Assembly (NCBI RefSeq): GCF_014647495.1 | Contig: NZ_BMPH01000002.1 | Coordinates: 248,001 to 312,000, forward strand | DNA: 64,000 nucleotides | DNA from: Glutamicibacter protophormiae | GTDB lineage: Bacteria > Actinomycetota > Actinomycetes > Actinomycetales > Micrococcaceae | Direction: 5' to 3' | Part shown: piece after piece, positions 33,151 to 41,930 of the stretch | Layout: each line of letters begins with the position of its first letter | Position numbering within the stretch: the stretch's first letter is position 1 | The notes under the pieces: model-generated | What the model saw: the letters and a program-made list of their open reading frames with translations, nothing else | The model's database searches: none | Told to the model about the DNA's origin: nothing | Made by a program: the position numbers and the translations under genes

Positions 33151-34620
33151 TTACTCTCCTTCGGCCGCTGCGGCCGCTACGGGGGTCGACTCCGCCGGGG
33201 CGCCAGCGGGCGTGGGGGTGTCGCGGAAGCGCAGGGCCAGCAGGGCCACGCCCAGAGACAGCACGGCGCAAATGATCCAGACGGCCACGTAGGTGCTGTC
33301 GGCCGATACCGTGCTCGGGGTGCCGTCCACCGTGACGGACACCAGCGCCGAGGACATCACCAGGGCGAACACGGCGCCGGAGACCGAGCCGGATGCGGTG
33401 CGGGTGGTGTTGTACAGCGCGGAGGCGATGGCCACCGAATCAGCCGGGGACTTGCGCACCACGATGGCCGGCAGCAGGCCGAGGATCAGGCCGTTGCCGA
33501 AGGCGCCGATGGCCATGGACACCATGAAGGCCGTGGCGTTGTCCGCCATGAGGATCATGCCGCCGAAGGACACCGCGGAGAGCACCGAGCCGGCGATGAT
33601 CGCGGCACGCGCACCGATCTTCGAGCCAATGCGGTCGGCCTGGGTGGTGCCGATGAACGTCATCAGCGCCAGCACCAGGAACAGCAGGCCGATGGCCGAG
33701 CTGCCCAGCCCCAGGCCGAAACCGTAGGTGTTCGGGTCGGTCATGATGAACAGCGAACCGGCGGTCTGCGAACCGAACATCTGGGCGCCGAAGAACGCCG
33801 CGGCGACGATCGGCAGGCCGATGCCGGTGCCGGTGAGCACCTTCAGATCGATCAGCGGGTAGGCGACTCGGCCTTCCACGCGCACCCAGATGGCCAGCAG
33901 GAGCACGCCTGAGATGATGGTGCCCCAGGTGGCGGCGGAATCCCAGCCCCAGGTCGCGGCGTTGGAAATGCCCAGCAGGGTGGACAGCAGGCCTGCGGTC
34001 AGCAGCACGGCGCCGGCCCAGTCGATCGTTCCGGCCGTGCGGGTGCTGGATTCGGGCACCAGCCAGGCCACCACCGGAATGCACAGCACCAGGAACAGCG
34101 CCGGTGCCAGCAGCACCAGGGTCAAGTCGTCCAGGGCGGACAGCAGCACGCCTGAGAACATGGCACCCAGCGCGCCGCCCAGGGTCAAAGCGCCCACGAG
34201 CTTGCCGATGCTGCGTCCGGCTGACTCCTCGTCCCGGCTGCGCACGATCGCGAATTCCAGCGGGAGGAAGGCGCCCAGCGGGGCCTGGAGAGCACGGCCC
34301 ACCAGCAGCCAGGTGAAGCTCGGCGCGAAGGCCACCAGCAACGAGCCGGCCGCGACCAGGCAGACGGTGATCAGCAGCATCTTCTTGTGCCCGTACAGGT
34401 CCCCGAGCTTGCCGATGATGGGCACGAACGCAACGGTCATCAGCAGGTAGATGACCATGACCCAGTTCAGGGCCGCGGCATCCACGCCGAAATCCGCGCC
34501 GATGCGCGAGAGCAGGGGAGGGAACCAGCCTTGCAGCAGGCCTGAACCGAATTCCATGACGACCAGGAAGCCGACGGCGCCGCCGGCCGCCTTCCTGGTG
34601 GTGCGAGTTGTTGATGACAT
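33151..34620 (-). CDS. MFS transporter (DHA2-like, 14-helix type)
   Basis: 489 residues with about 14 hydrophobic segments. The family loop GKLGDLYGHKKMLLITV lies between helices 2 and 3, and VGRALQAPLGAFLPLEFAIVRS follows. Usually drug or amphiphile export, but the tight link to an M20 hydrolase and an AsnC-type regulator suggests traffic of an amino-acid conjugate. ATG 34620 is the first gene of the two-gene operon, divergent from the regulator across a 114-base gap. Confidence 0.9.
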   Translation of the reverse strand: MSSTTRTTRKAAGGAVGFLVVMEFGSGLLQGWFPPLLSRIGADFGVDAAALNWVMVIYLLMTVAFVPIIGKLGDLYGHKKMLLITVCLVAAGSLLVAFAPSFTWLLVGRALQAPLGAFLPLEFAIVRSRDEESAGRSIGKLVGALTLGGALGAMFSGVLLSALDDLTLVLLAPALFLVLCIPVVAWLVPESSTRTAGTIDWAGAVLLTAGLLSTLLGISNAATWGWDSAATWGTIISGVLLLAIWVRVEGRVAYPLIDLKVLTGTGIGLPIVAAAFFGAQMFGSQTAGSLFIMTDPNTYGFGLGLGSSAIGLLFLVLALMTFIGTTQADRIGSKIGARAAIIAGSVLSAVSFGGMILMADNATAFMVSMAIGAFGNGLILGLLPAIVVRKSPADSVAIASALYNTTRTASGSVSGAVFALVMSSALVSVTVDGTPSTVSADSTYVAVWIICAVLSLGVALLALRFRDTPTPAGAPAESTPVAAAAAEGE

Positions 34621-34689
34621 CTGATGATCCGATACTTCAGTGAAGGCCGCGAGTTGTTCGAGCCGAGATAAAGCTATAAATACCTGCCG

Positions 34690-34720
34690 ACTTTCTAGGC
34701 GCTATACTTGAAAGTAGACG
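34690..34720. promoter_or_regulatory. divergent promoter region with AsnC-type inverted repeats
   Basis: ACTTTC (34690-34695) and GAAAGT (34710-34715) are inverted with 14 bases between. TACTTGAAAGTA overlaps the second arm and is palindromic itself. A TATACT box at 34703-34708 could be the -10 of the regulator gene. Layout fits control of both directions by the AsnC protein. Confidence 0.4.
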
Positions 34721-34734
34721 ATTTAGGAGTCATC

Positions 34735-35727
34735 TTGCAGGAATATTCGGTTGATGCTCTCGATCTGCGGATTATTAACGCCCTGCAAATCCGCCCGCGC
34801 GCCCCGTGGACCCAGCTGGCCCCGATTCTCGGCGCGGACGCGGCGACGCTGAACCGGCGCTGGCAGCAGCTGTCCGAGCACGGCATCGCCTGGATCACGA
34901 CCTTCGACTGGAACGCCTGGAAAGCGGCGGCGCTGGTGGAGATCAACTGCCACTCCGGAGCCAACACGCAGGTCGCGCTCGCGCTGGCCGAATCCCCGGA
35001 GGCCATCGCGGTCGACCTGACCGCCGGAGGCCGCGACATCGTGGCAACCGTCGCGGCGAGTGATTCGCACGCACTGGGAAAATACCTTCTCGACGAGCTG
35101 CCCAAGGTGCCCTCCGTGGCCTCGGTGCGCAGCCACCCCATCGCCCGCACCCTCATCGACGGGCGTTCCTGGCGGGTGCGCGCGCTGGACGCCCACGAAA
35201 GCGCGCGCGTCGCGGGCCTTCCGCTACCTGCCACCAGCCGTTCCGCGATCCGCAACCCGGAGCTCGAACGGGCAATGCTGGCCCTGCTGAATCGGGACGG
35301 CCGAGCCAGCGCCACCAGGATTGCTTCCGAACTGGATCAGAACCCGCGGCATATCCGCGAGCTGCTGGCATTGATGCAGCGCAGCGGAGCGCTCATCCAG
35401 CGCACGGATCTGGCCCGGTCGCGCTCGGGATGGCCGGTCAGCGCGTGGCATTTCATGCGCGTCCCGGCCACCAAGCTGGAGGGCATCGCCGGCAGGCTGG
35501 AAAACCTCCCCGAGGTCCGGCTGGTCTCGCACACCGTGGGCCCGCACGATCTGATCATGGACGTGTGGCTCAAGGACCTGAGCCAAGTGCAGCAGCTCGA
35601 ACAGGCCCTGGAGATCCGTCTGGCCGGGCTGGTCATCAGCGACCGTTCGGTGGTGCTGCGCACGGTCAAGCAAATGGGCCAGATACTGGACGACGAGGGC
35701 CGCTCGGTGGGGCGCACTCGCCTTTAG
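34735..35727 (+). CDS. double-domain Lrp/AsnC-family regulator
   Basis: 330 residues from TTG 34735, which has AGGAG 6 nt upstream. Two Lrp units are joined: an N-terminal HTH (SVDALDLRIINALQIRPRAPWTQLAPILG) plus RAM-like domain, then a second HTH (MLALLNRDGRASATRIASELDQNPRHI) plus domain (RLVSHTVGPHDLIMDVWLKDL). Ordinary Lrp proteins are half this length; doubled ones are common in actinobacteria. It is divergent from the MFS-M20 operon and most likely controls it in response to an amino acid. Confidence 0.9.
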   Translation: MQEYSVDALDLRIINALQIRPRAPWTQLAPILGADAATLNRRWQQLSEHGIAWITTFDWNAWKAAALVEINCHSGANTQVALALAESPEAIAVDLTAGGRDIVATVAASDSHALGKYLLDELPKVPSVASVRSHPIARTLIDGRSWRVRALDAHESARVAGLPLPATSRSAIRNPELERAMLALLNRDGRASATRIASELDQNPRHIRELLALMQRSGALIQRTDLARSRSGWPVSAWHFMRVPATKLEGIAGRLENLPEVRLVSHTVGPHDLIMDVWLKDLSQVQQLEQALEIRLAGLVISDRSVVLRTVKQMGQILDDEGRSVGRTRL

Positions 35728-35755
35728 CGCGGGAGGCCGAGCAGCTGCAGATGGC

Positions 35756-36742
35756 TTAGGGCGCCGTGCGCAGCACCCGCAACAGGCAGCGTTCTGCAGG
35801 ATTCAAGTGATGGCGGGTCTTCAGCTGCCGGTACGAGCGACGCAGCCGATCCAGCCGCTCGGGTTCCTCGCACAAGAGCAGGACCCTTGGATCGATGTAG
35901 GATTCCCGGGCGATCGTCGGGGTATTGCCGAGCTTCGCGGCGGCCGTTTCCACCGCGTGCTTGGCCAGCTGTTCCGGGCGCTGCGGGGCGGTGCCCGGGA
36001 CTTCCAGCATCGCCTGCAGTGCGCAGCTCGTGCCGCCCCATGTCCTGAAGTCCTTGGCCGTAAAAGGCCCGCCCATGGCCTGGCGCAGGTAGCTGTTCAC
36101 CCGATCGGCATCCATGCGGTGCGCATGGTGGTTCTCATCGAGAAATCGGAAGAGTTCGTGGCCTGGCATGTCTTTCAGCTCCTCGAGGATGCGCATCAGC
36201 TTGGGATTGCTCACACGAATGGACTGGGGCTGCCCCGATTTTCCGGTGAACTCCAACTTCAACGATGCACGGGCAGGTTTGACGTGCTTGCGGCGCAGGG
36301 TCGTGGCACCGAAGGAGACACCCGCACCGGACCGGGCTGGCGTACCGACCCGCAGCAGATGCTCGTCAATGAGCGCGATGACCGCCGCCGCGACCTTTTG
36401 CTCGTTGGCCGAACGCCGACGGAGGTCCTTGCGCACCTGGGCGCGCAGCTGCGGCAGGGCGGTACCGAACTCCAGCATCCGGGCGAATTTCGCTTCGTCT
36501 TGGCGAGCCCTGAACACCGGGTTGTAGATCGACTGGGTGCGTCCTGCCGCATCCACGCCGACAGCCTGCACTTTGGCTCGCGGACTGCGTGCAATCCGCA
36601 CCTGCTTCCACGCCGGTGGAATGGCCAATCCCTTGATGCGGTCCAGCTCCTGCTGGTCCGTAATCCTCTGCGAGTCCAGCTCGTAGTAGAAGCCGCGGCC
36701 TGCACCCTTGCGGATGATCGGGAGCCGATCCTTGCGTGCCAT
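35756..36742 (-). CDS. type IB DNA topoisomerase
   Basis: 328 residues from ATG 36742. The poxvirus/bacterial TopIB core is clear: IPPAWKQVRIA near the start, NEQKVAAAVIALIDEHLLRVG, then KDFRTWGGTSCAL with catalytic Arg, and the nucleophile Tyr in ARESYIDPRVLLLCEE. Relaxes supercoils by a transient 3'-phosphotyrosyl link. The frame continues to 36886, but those residues are not family-like. Usually a lone accessory gene in actinobacteria, as here. It converges on the AsnC gene with only 28 bases between stops. Confidence 0.92.
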   Translation of the reverse strand: MARKDRLPIIRKGAGRGFYYELDSQRITDQQELDRIKGLAIPPAWKQVRIARSPRAKVQAVGVDAAGRTQSIYNPVFRARQDEAKFARMLEFGTALPQLRAQVRKDLRRRSANEQKVAAAVIALIDEHLLRVGTPARSGAGVSFGATTLRRKHVKPARASLKLEFTGKSGQPQSIRVSNPKLMRILEELKDMPGHELFRFLDENHHAHRMDADRVNSYLRQAMGGPFTAKDFRTWGGTSCALQAMLEVPGTAPQRPEQLAKHAVETAAAKLGNTPTIARESYIDPRVLLLCEEPERLDRLRRSYRQLKTRHHLNPAERCLLRVLRTAP

Positions 36743-36895
36743 GCGCCCCGTCCTCAATGTTGTTCCTGCTCTTGGCAATACCCTAGGAAAATCACGGATG
36801 CCGGCGGTACCCGGCTCGGCGAATTCCAAGGCGGGACGGGGACTGCGTCCGCTGCGGGAGTTTCCGGCGGATGCGGGACAAGGCATGATGGGAGC

Positions 36896-38584
36896 ATGGA
36901 GAATTCATCCGCACCTGCCTGGACCGCCAACTACCAGCCCGGCGTTCCCGCCGAAATCAAGCTGCCCACCGAATCGCTGAGCCACATGTTCGAACGCTCG
37001 GTGCTCGAAGCCGGGTCCAGCCCGGCCACCGAGTTCTTCGGCCGGCGGATGAGCTACAAGGAACTCGGAGAGCAGGTCCAGCGGGCCGCCGAAGGGCTGC
37101 GCAAGCTCGGCGTGCGCGCCGGGGACCGGGTGGCGCTGATCCTGCCCAACTGCCCGCAGCACGTCATCGCGTTCTATGCGGTGCTCCGCCTGGGCGCCGT
37201 GGTGGTCGAGCACAACCCGCTGTACACCTCGCGCGAACTGCGCCACCAGTTCGAGGACCACCAGGCGCGCGTGGTCATCGCCTGGGACAAGGTGGTCGAG
37301 CACGTCCAGGAATTCCCGAAGGACATCCAGATCGACTCGATCGTCGCGGTGAACCTGCTGGACGCCTTCCCTGCCGTCAAGCGCCTGGCGCTGAGCCTCC
37401 CGGTCAAGAAGCTGCGCGAGACCAAGAATTCGCTGACCAGTCGCACGCGCGGCACCAGCTCGTTCAAGCAGCTGCTCAAGTCCGCGCCGCTGGATGCCGG
37501 GCATCCGTACCCGCAGGTCCAGGACCTCGCGGTCATCCAGTACACCTCGGGCACCACCGGGCGTCCCAAGGGCGCCATGCTCACCCACTTCAACCTGTAC
37601 TCCAACGCCCTGCAGGGCGAAGCCTGGATGCACGGGGCGCAGGAGCGCAAGGAAATCCTCTATGCGATCCTGCCGATGTTCCATGCCTTCGGCATGACCC
37701 TGTACCTGACCTTCGGAGTGAAGAAGCAGGGCCTGCTGGTGCTTTTCCCGAAGTTCGACCCGGACATGATCCTGGACGCGTGGAAGAAGTCCCCGGCCAG
37801 CGTGTACTGCGCGGTGCCGCCGATCTACGAGCGCACCGCTCTGGCCGCCAAGGAGCGCGGCATGTCCTTGGCCAGCGCCAAGTACTGCATTTCCGGCGCG
37901 ATGAACCTCCCGGACCACGTGGTGGAGCTGTGGGAATCGATGTCCGGCGGCCTGCTGGTCGAGGGCTACGGAATGACCGAGTCCTCGCCGGTGGCCATGG
38001 GCAACCCGTTCCACCCAAGCCGTCATGCAGGCACCATCGGGGTGCCGTTCCCTTCCACCTTGATGAAGGTTGTCGACGTGGACGACCCGAGCCGTGAAGT
38101 GGCTCAGGGCGAGCCCGGCGAGCTGCTGATCAAGGGGCCGCAGGTCTTCCGGGGCTACTGGAACAATCCGGAGGAAACCGCGAAAACCCTGACCGCGGAC
38201 GGCTGGCTGCACACCGGCGACGTGGTCGCCGTGGACGAGGCGGGCTTCGCCACAATGGTGGACCGCGCCAAGGAACTGATCATCACCGGCGGTTTCAACG
38301 TGTCGCCGACCGAGGTTGAAATCGCGCTGCGCCAGCATGCGGACGTCGCCGACGCCGCCGCCTTCGGAAAGCCGCTGGCCCGCGGTGGCGAGATGGTGGT
38401 TGCCGCCGTCCAGCTGGAAGAGGGCGCGGCCCTGGACGAGGACGCGCTGCGCGAGCACTGCCGTGAGCTGCTGGCCGCCTACAAGGTTCCCAAGCGCATC
38501 CTCGCCATCGACGAGATGCCACGCTCGATGCTGGGCAAGATCCTGCGCAAGCAGGTCAAGGACGGCCTGGTCGATTCCATCTGA
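36896..38584 (+). CDS. long-chain fatty acid--CoA ligase
   Basis: 562 residues from ATG 36896. AMP-forming (ANL) motifs in order: IQYTSGTTGRPKGAMLTH (P-loop), VEGYGMTESSP, DGWLHTGDVVAVDE, and catalytic Lys in PRSMLGKILRKQ. The preferred acid is probably medium or long chain by overall likeness to FadD. The gene is divergent from topoisomerase IB across 153 bases and has no beta-oxidation neighbours, so its place in metabolism is inferred only from the family. Confidence 0.93.
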   Translation: MENSSAPAWTANYQPGVPAEIKLPTESLSHMFERSVLEAGSSPATEFFGRRMSYKELGEQVQRAAEGLRKLGVRAGDRVALILPNCPQHVIAFYAVLRLGAVVVEHNPLYTSRELRHQFEDHQARVVIAWDKVVEHVQEFPKDIQIDSIVAVNLLDAFPAVKRLALSLPVKKLRETKNSLTSRTRGTSSFKQLLKSAPLDAGHPYPQVQDLAVIQYTSGTTGRPKGAMLTHFNLYSNALQGEAWMHGAQERKEILYAILPMFHAFGMTLYLTFGVKKQGLLVLFPKFDPDMILDAWKKSPASVYCAVPPIYERTALAAKERGMSLASAKYCISGAMNLPDHVVELWESMSGGLLVEGYGMTESSPVAMGNPFHPSRHAGTIGVPFPSTLMKVVDVDDPSREVAQGEPGELLIKGPQVFRGYWNNPEETAKTLTADGWLHTGDVVAVDEAGFATMVDRAKELIITGGFNVSPTEVEIALRQHADVADAAAFGKPLARGGEMVVAAVQLEEGAALDEDALREHCRELLAAYKVPKRILAIDEMPRSMLGKILRKQVKDGLVDSI

Positions 38585-38599
38585 TGCAAGCCCATCGAG

Positions 38600-38644
38600 G
38601 GGATAGCCAGCAGCCGCAACCCGGCGGCCCTGCCGCGCTATCCC
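38600..38644. terminator. possible hairpin between convergent genes
   Basis: 8-base perfect arms (38600-38607, 38637-38644), with a second stem GCCGC/GCGGC inside the loop, stand between the acyl-CoA ligase stop and the stop of the opposing gene. Confidence 0.45.
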
Positions 38645-38672
38645 TCCAGCAACCGCAGGCTGGTTTGGCAGC

Positions 38673-39062
38673 TCAGCGCTTACGGATCTTGACCTTGAAG
38701 TATTCTTCGGCCCACTGCTCGCTCTCCAGCTGGCTGTCATCGCCATCCAGCCAGCTGTGGATCAGCTGGACCAGCCGTTGTGCCGATCTTACGGTGCACA
38801 CGCGATGCAGGCCAGGTCGGGAGTAGTTCCACCACTCGAAGGTGAATTCCTGACCGGACTCCCAGTAGGTTTGCACGAATTCCGGGTGCTCCACTCCCGG
38901 CCGGGGCTTGGCAATGGTCAGGAACGGGGTTCGCAGGTGGGGCAATCGATTGATCCAATAGCCCAAGTGCTCGGCGGTGATGCTGTCCCAGCGGTATGAG
39001 GAAGAACTGATGTCCAACCCTCGATAGATCGTCGTTCCATCAGCGCTGGTGGAGGTGTGCAT
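38673..39062 (-). CDS. hypothetical protein, second gene of a small pair
   Basis: 129 residues from ATG 39062; the frame is open to 39143, which would overlap the upstream gene by 47 bases, so the start is unsure. The sequence is soluble and aromatic-rich: WDSITAEHLGYWINRLPHLR, PFLTIAKPRPGVEHPEFVQT and EFTFEWWNYSRPGLHRV suggest a small alpha/beta domain. The VQLIHSWLDGDD ending resembles the helical tail of some toxin-immunity proteins, but this is a weak impression. No toxin gene is adjacent. Function unknown. Confidence 0.7.
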   Translation of the reverse strand: MHTSTSADGTTIYRGLDISSSSYRWDSITAEHLGYWINRLPHLRTPFLTIAKPRPGVEHPEFVQTYWESGQEFTFEWWNYSRPGLHRVCTVRSAQRLVQLIHSWLDGDDSQLESEQWAEEYFKVKIRKR

Positions 39063-39096
39063 GGTTGTTTCGATCCGAGCGCTTGAGGCAGGGTAT

Positions 39097-39402
39097 TCAG
39101 CAGATGAGGCTTTCCGGAGCAATGTGCGCAACGAATTCAGCATGTGGAATATGGCTCCTTGTCAGCTCGCTGAGCTGTTCTTCGATGTCGTCAATCCAAT
39201 CTCGGTGGATTTCGGGGGTGTATCCGGGCTCGGAATGGGCATGCACGCTAAGCTGTGGCGCGGTGCCCTGCATCCAGACTCCCACATGGTCATCCAGGTC
39301 GGAACGCTGCACCAAATCGATCAGGCGTCTTGCGACCTCCAGCTGTTCCTGATCTGTGCGCAGGGCCGTGACGCAGAATTTGATTGCGATTGGATCGTTC
39401 AT
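39097..39402 (-). CDS. hypothetical protein, first gene of a small pair
   Basis: 101 residues from ATG 39402, preceded by AAAGGAG 8 nt upstream. The N-terminus IAIKFCVTALRTDQEQLEVA suggests a beta strand followed by a helix; a His-rich middle reads QLSVHAHSEPGYTPEIHRDW. No known motif. It runs directly into the next minus-strand gene, and the two probably form an operon. Confidence 0.7.
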   Translation of the reverse strand: MNDPIAIKFCVTALRTDQEQLEVARRLIDLVQRSDLDDHVGVWMQGTAPQLSVHAHSEPGYTPEIHRDWIDDIEEQLSELTRSHIPHAEFVAHIAPESLIC

Positions 39403-39507
39403 CGTTCGATCTCCTTTCCTGATTGGCCAAAGCCAAGCAGCTAGAACTCATGTCTCTCCTATGGCTCGCTCTACATGCCGCCGCGCAGGTGGGCGGCCGG
39501 AAACCCG

Positions 39508-41136
39508 CTAGCGAAGCCGCGGCATCGCCGAGAGCAGTGACTTGGTGTACTCATGCTGCGGGTCCCCGAAGATCTGCGCGGTATCTGCCTGCTCCACGAT
39601 CCGCCCCCGGGTCATCACCGCGACTCGGTCGCTCATGTGTTCGATGACCGACAGGTCGTGGGAAATGAACAGGTAGCTGGTTCCCGTTTCCTGCTGGATG
39701 CGGTCCAGCAGGTCAAGCACCGTCGCCTGGATCGACACGTCCAAGGCGGACACCGGCTCGTCGAGCACCAGCACCGCGGGCTGGGGAGCCAACGCCCGGG
39801 CGATGGCCAGGCGCTGGCGCTGGCCTCCGGACAGCTCGCGCGGGTTGCGCGAGGCGAGTGCGGGATCAAGTTCCACCTGCTCCAGCAGCTGCGCCACCTC
39901 GTCGCGGTATCCGCCGGCCGCGCGCTTGGACTTGCCTTTGCTCAGCGCGTCGGCGAGCAGCTGGCCAGCCGTGTAGCGGGGGTCGAAGGAACCCAGCGGG
40001 TTCTGGTAGATCGCGCCCATGGCGCGGCGCAGTTCCCGGCGCTGGGACTCCTTGCGCGGGGCGAACTCCTGGCCCAGCAGCTGGACCTGCCCGGAGTCGG
40101 GTTTCTGCAGTCCCAGCACGATGCGTGCGGTGGTGGTTTTCCCGGACCCGGATTCTCCGACGAGACCCAGCGTGGTGCCGCTGGGCAGTTCGAAGGACAC
40201 CGAGTCCACGGCCCGGCGGCCGCCGAAGGACATGGACAGATTCTGCGCGCGCAGTGCCGGCGCCGAGTCTGCGGCATCGGCCGCCACGGCCGTGGGCGCG
40301 GCAGGCGCCGGGGAAGCGGAAAGCGGGACAAAACGCGGGACGCCGGAGGGAACTGCCCGCAGCAGCGTGCGGGTGTACTCGTGCTGCGGATCTTCCAGCA
40401 CGCCGGCGGCGGGCCCGTGCTCCACGATCTTCCCGCGGCGCATCACAGCGATCTCGTCGGCCAGGTTCGCGACCTGGGCCAGGTCGTGGCTGATCATCAG
40501 CACCGCGCGGCCCTGCTCCTTCAGCTGGCGCAGCTGCTGCAGCACCAGGGCGGTCAGCTTCGAATCCAGCGCGGTGGTCGCCTCGTCGGCGATGACCACC
40601 TGCGGGTCGCCGATCAGCGCCTGGGCGATCAACGCGCGCTGGCGCATGCCTCCGGACAGTTCGGTGGAGCGCTGCCGCGCCCGCAGTTCGGGATCCGGCA
40701 GGTGCACCCGCTTCAAGGCGTCGATGACCCGGGCGCGGCGCTCGGCACGGGAGTAGGAGCCGTGGACCTTCAACGCGTCGCCGATTTCCCGGCCCACCGG
40801 GCGCAGCGGGTCCAGCGCCATCAGCGCATCCTGCAGGATCATGGACACGGCATTGCCGCGGATGCCCTGCCACTGGCGGTCGCGCAGCGCCAGGCCGTCG
40901 CGGCCGCAGACCTGCAGCGTGTCAGCGGTGACGGTGCCGCCGGACAGTCCCAGCAGGCTGCGCGCGGTCACGGATTTGCCGGACCCTGATTCGCCGACCA
41001 GCGCCAGGGCGCGGCCCGGGGACAGGGTGAAGGAGACGTCCTGCACCGCGACGGTGCAGCCGAAGCTGACCGAGAGGTTGGAGACGGTGATCAGCGGTGC
41101 TCGCTCCTGCCCGGAGGACTGGGATTCGATGCTCAT
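39508..41136 (-). CDS. ABC transporter, fused double ATPase (DppD-DppF type)
   Basis: 542 residues from ATG 41136. Two ATPase units: Walker A LVGESGSGKSVTARSLL, signature ELSGGMRQRALIAQAL and Walker B VVIADEATTALD in the first; LVGESGSGKTTTARIVL, ELSGGQRQRLAIARAL and VLVLDEPVSALD in the second. An Ala/Pro linker joins them. In single-gene form this replaces the usual DppD and DppF pair and drives peptide/nickel-type uptake. The start overlaps the stop of the upstream permease gene (ATGA). Last gene of a four-gene operon. Confidence 0.94.
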   Translation of the reverse strand: MSIESQSSGQERAPLITVSNLSVSFGCTVAVQDVSFTLSPGRALALVGESGSGKSVTARSLLGLSGGTVTADTLQVCGRDGLALRDRQWQGIRGNAVSMILQDALMALDPLRPVGREIGDALKVHGSYSRAERRARVIDALKRVHLPDPELRARQRSTELSGGMRQRALIAQALIGDPQVVIADEATTALDSKLTALVLQQLRQLKEQGRAVLMISHDLAQVANLADEIAVMRRGKIVEHGPAAGVLEDPQHEYTRTLLRAVPSGVPRFVPLSASPAPAAPTAVAADAADSAPALRAQNLSMSFGGRRAVDSVSFELPSGTTLGLVGESGSGKTTTARIVLGLQKPDSGQVQLLGQEFAPRKESQRRELRRAMGAIYQNPLGSFDPRYTAGQLLADALSKGKSKRAAGGYRDEVAQLLEQVELDPALASRNPRELSGGQRQRLAIARALAPQPAVLVLDEPVSALDVSIQATVLDLLDRIQQETGTSYLFISHDLSVIEHMSDRVAVMTRGRIVEQADTAQIFGDPQHEYTKSLLSAMPRLR

Positions 41137-41930
41137 ATGGTTCTGGCCTTTCCGCCCAGAGCCCGGCCGATCAGCGTGGCCCCGGCGGCCACGACCACGA
41201 TGGCCAGGCCCGGGAACAGGCTCATCCACCAGGCCAAATGCAGGTAGGTGCGCCCGGCCGAAAGCATGGCGCCCCATTCGGGCGCAGGCGGGGGAGTGCC
41301 CAGGCCCAGGAAGGACAGCGCCGCGGCCCAGATGACCGCCTGTCCCACCCCCAGGGTGACCAGGGCGAGCAGCGGCTTGAGCGCGTTGGGCACCAGGTGG
41401 TTGCGGACTTTCAGCCAGGTGCCGCGGCCCAGCACGGTGGCCGCTTCCAGCATTTCGGAATTCTTCAGCGTGCGGATCTGGCTGCGCACCAGGCGCGCGT
41501 AGCCCGGCGCGGTGGACAGGCCCACCGCGATGATGGCAGGTCCCACGCCGGGTCCGGTGAACGCGATGATCAGCAGCGCGAGCAGCAGCGAGGGGATGGA
41601 ATACAGTGCTTCGAGCACCCGCAGGATGATGCCGTCCAGCCAGCGCGGCGCCATGGCGGCCAGGGTGCCCAGCACGATGGCCAGCCCCATGCCCACCGCG
41701 GTGGCGGCCAGGCCGATGAACAGCGAATCGCCGGCACCGTGGATGACGCGGGTGTAGATGTCCCGCCCGGATTCATCGGTGCCGAATACGTGGCCGGCGC
41801 CCGGCGCCTGAAACGCCTGGGCGGGGTTGATGGCCAGCGGGTCGCCCGGGGTGATCAGCGCCGGAGCTAGGGCGGTCAGCGCCCAGAAGGCGATGAACAG
41901 CCACGCAAGGATCTTTGACAGCCGGCTCAT
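41133..41930 (-). CDS. ABC transporter permease (DppC type)
   Basis: 265 residues, about six membrane helices. The HVFGTDESGRDIYTRVIHGA opening is the DppC/OppC hallmark, and EAATVLGRGTWLKVRNHLVPNAL is the EAA loop that docks the ATPase. Start and stop overlap both neighbours by ATGA, so the operon is translationally coupled. Confidence 0.94.
   Translation of the reverse strand: MSRLSKILAWLFIAFWALTALAPALITPGDPLAINPAQAFQAPGAGHVFGTDESGRDIYTRVIHGAGDSLFIGLAATAVGMGLAIVLGTLAAMAPRWLDGIILRVLEALYSIPSLLLALLIIAFTGPGVGPAIIAVGLSTAPGYARLVRSQIRTLKNSEMLEAATVLGRGTWLKVRNHLVPNALKPLLALVTLGVGQAVIWAAALSFLGLGTPPPAPEWGAMLSAGRTYLHLAWWMSLFPGLAIVVVAAGATLIGRALGGKARTI

Noticed and set aside
35807-36895. Very long open frame running antisense to topoisomerase IB and into the acyl-CoA ligase
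   Set aside because: It has no family motif before the ligase start and mirrors the opposite gene's codon bias, a common artefact in high-GC DNA.
36905-38746. 613-codon antisense frame over the acyl-CoA ligase
   Set aside because: Shadow of a strongly biased gene; His/Arg/Gln-rich without motifs.
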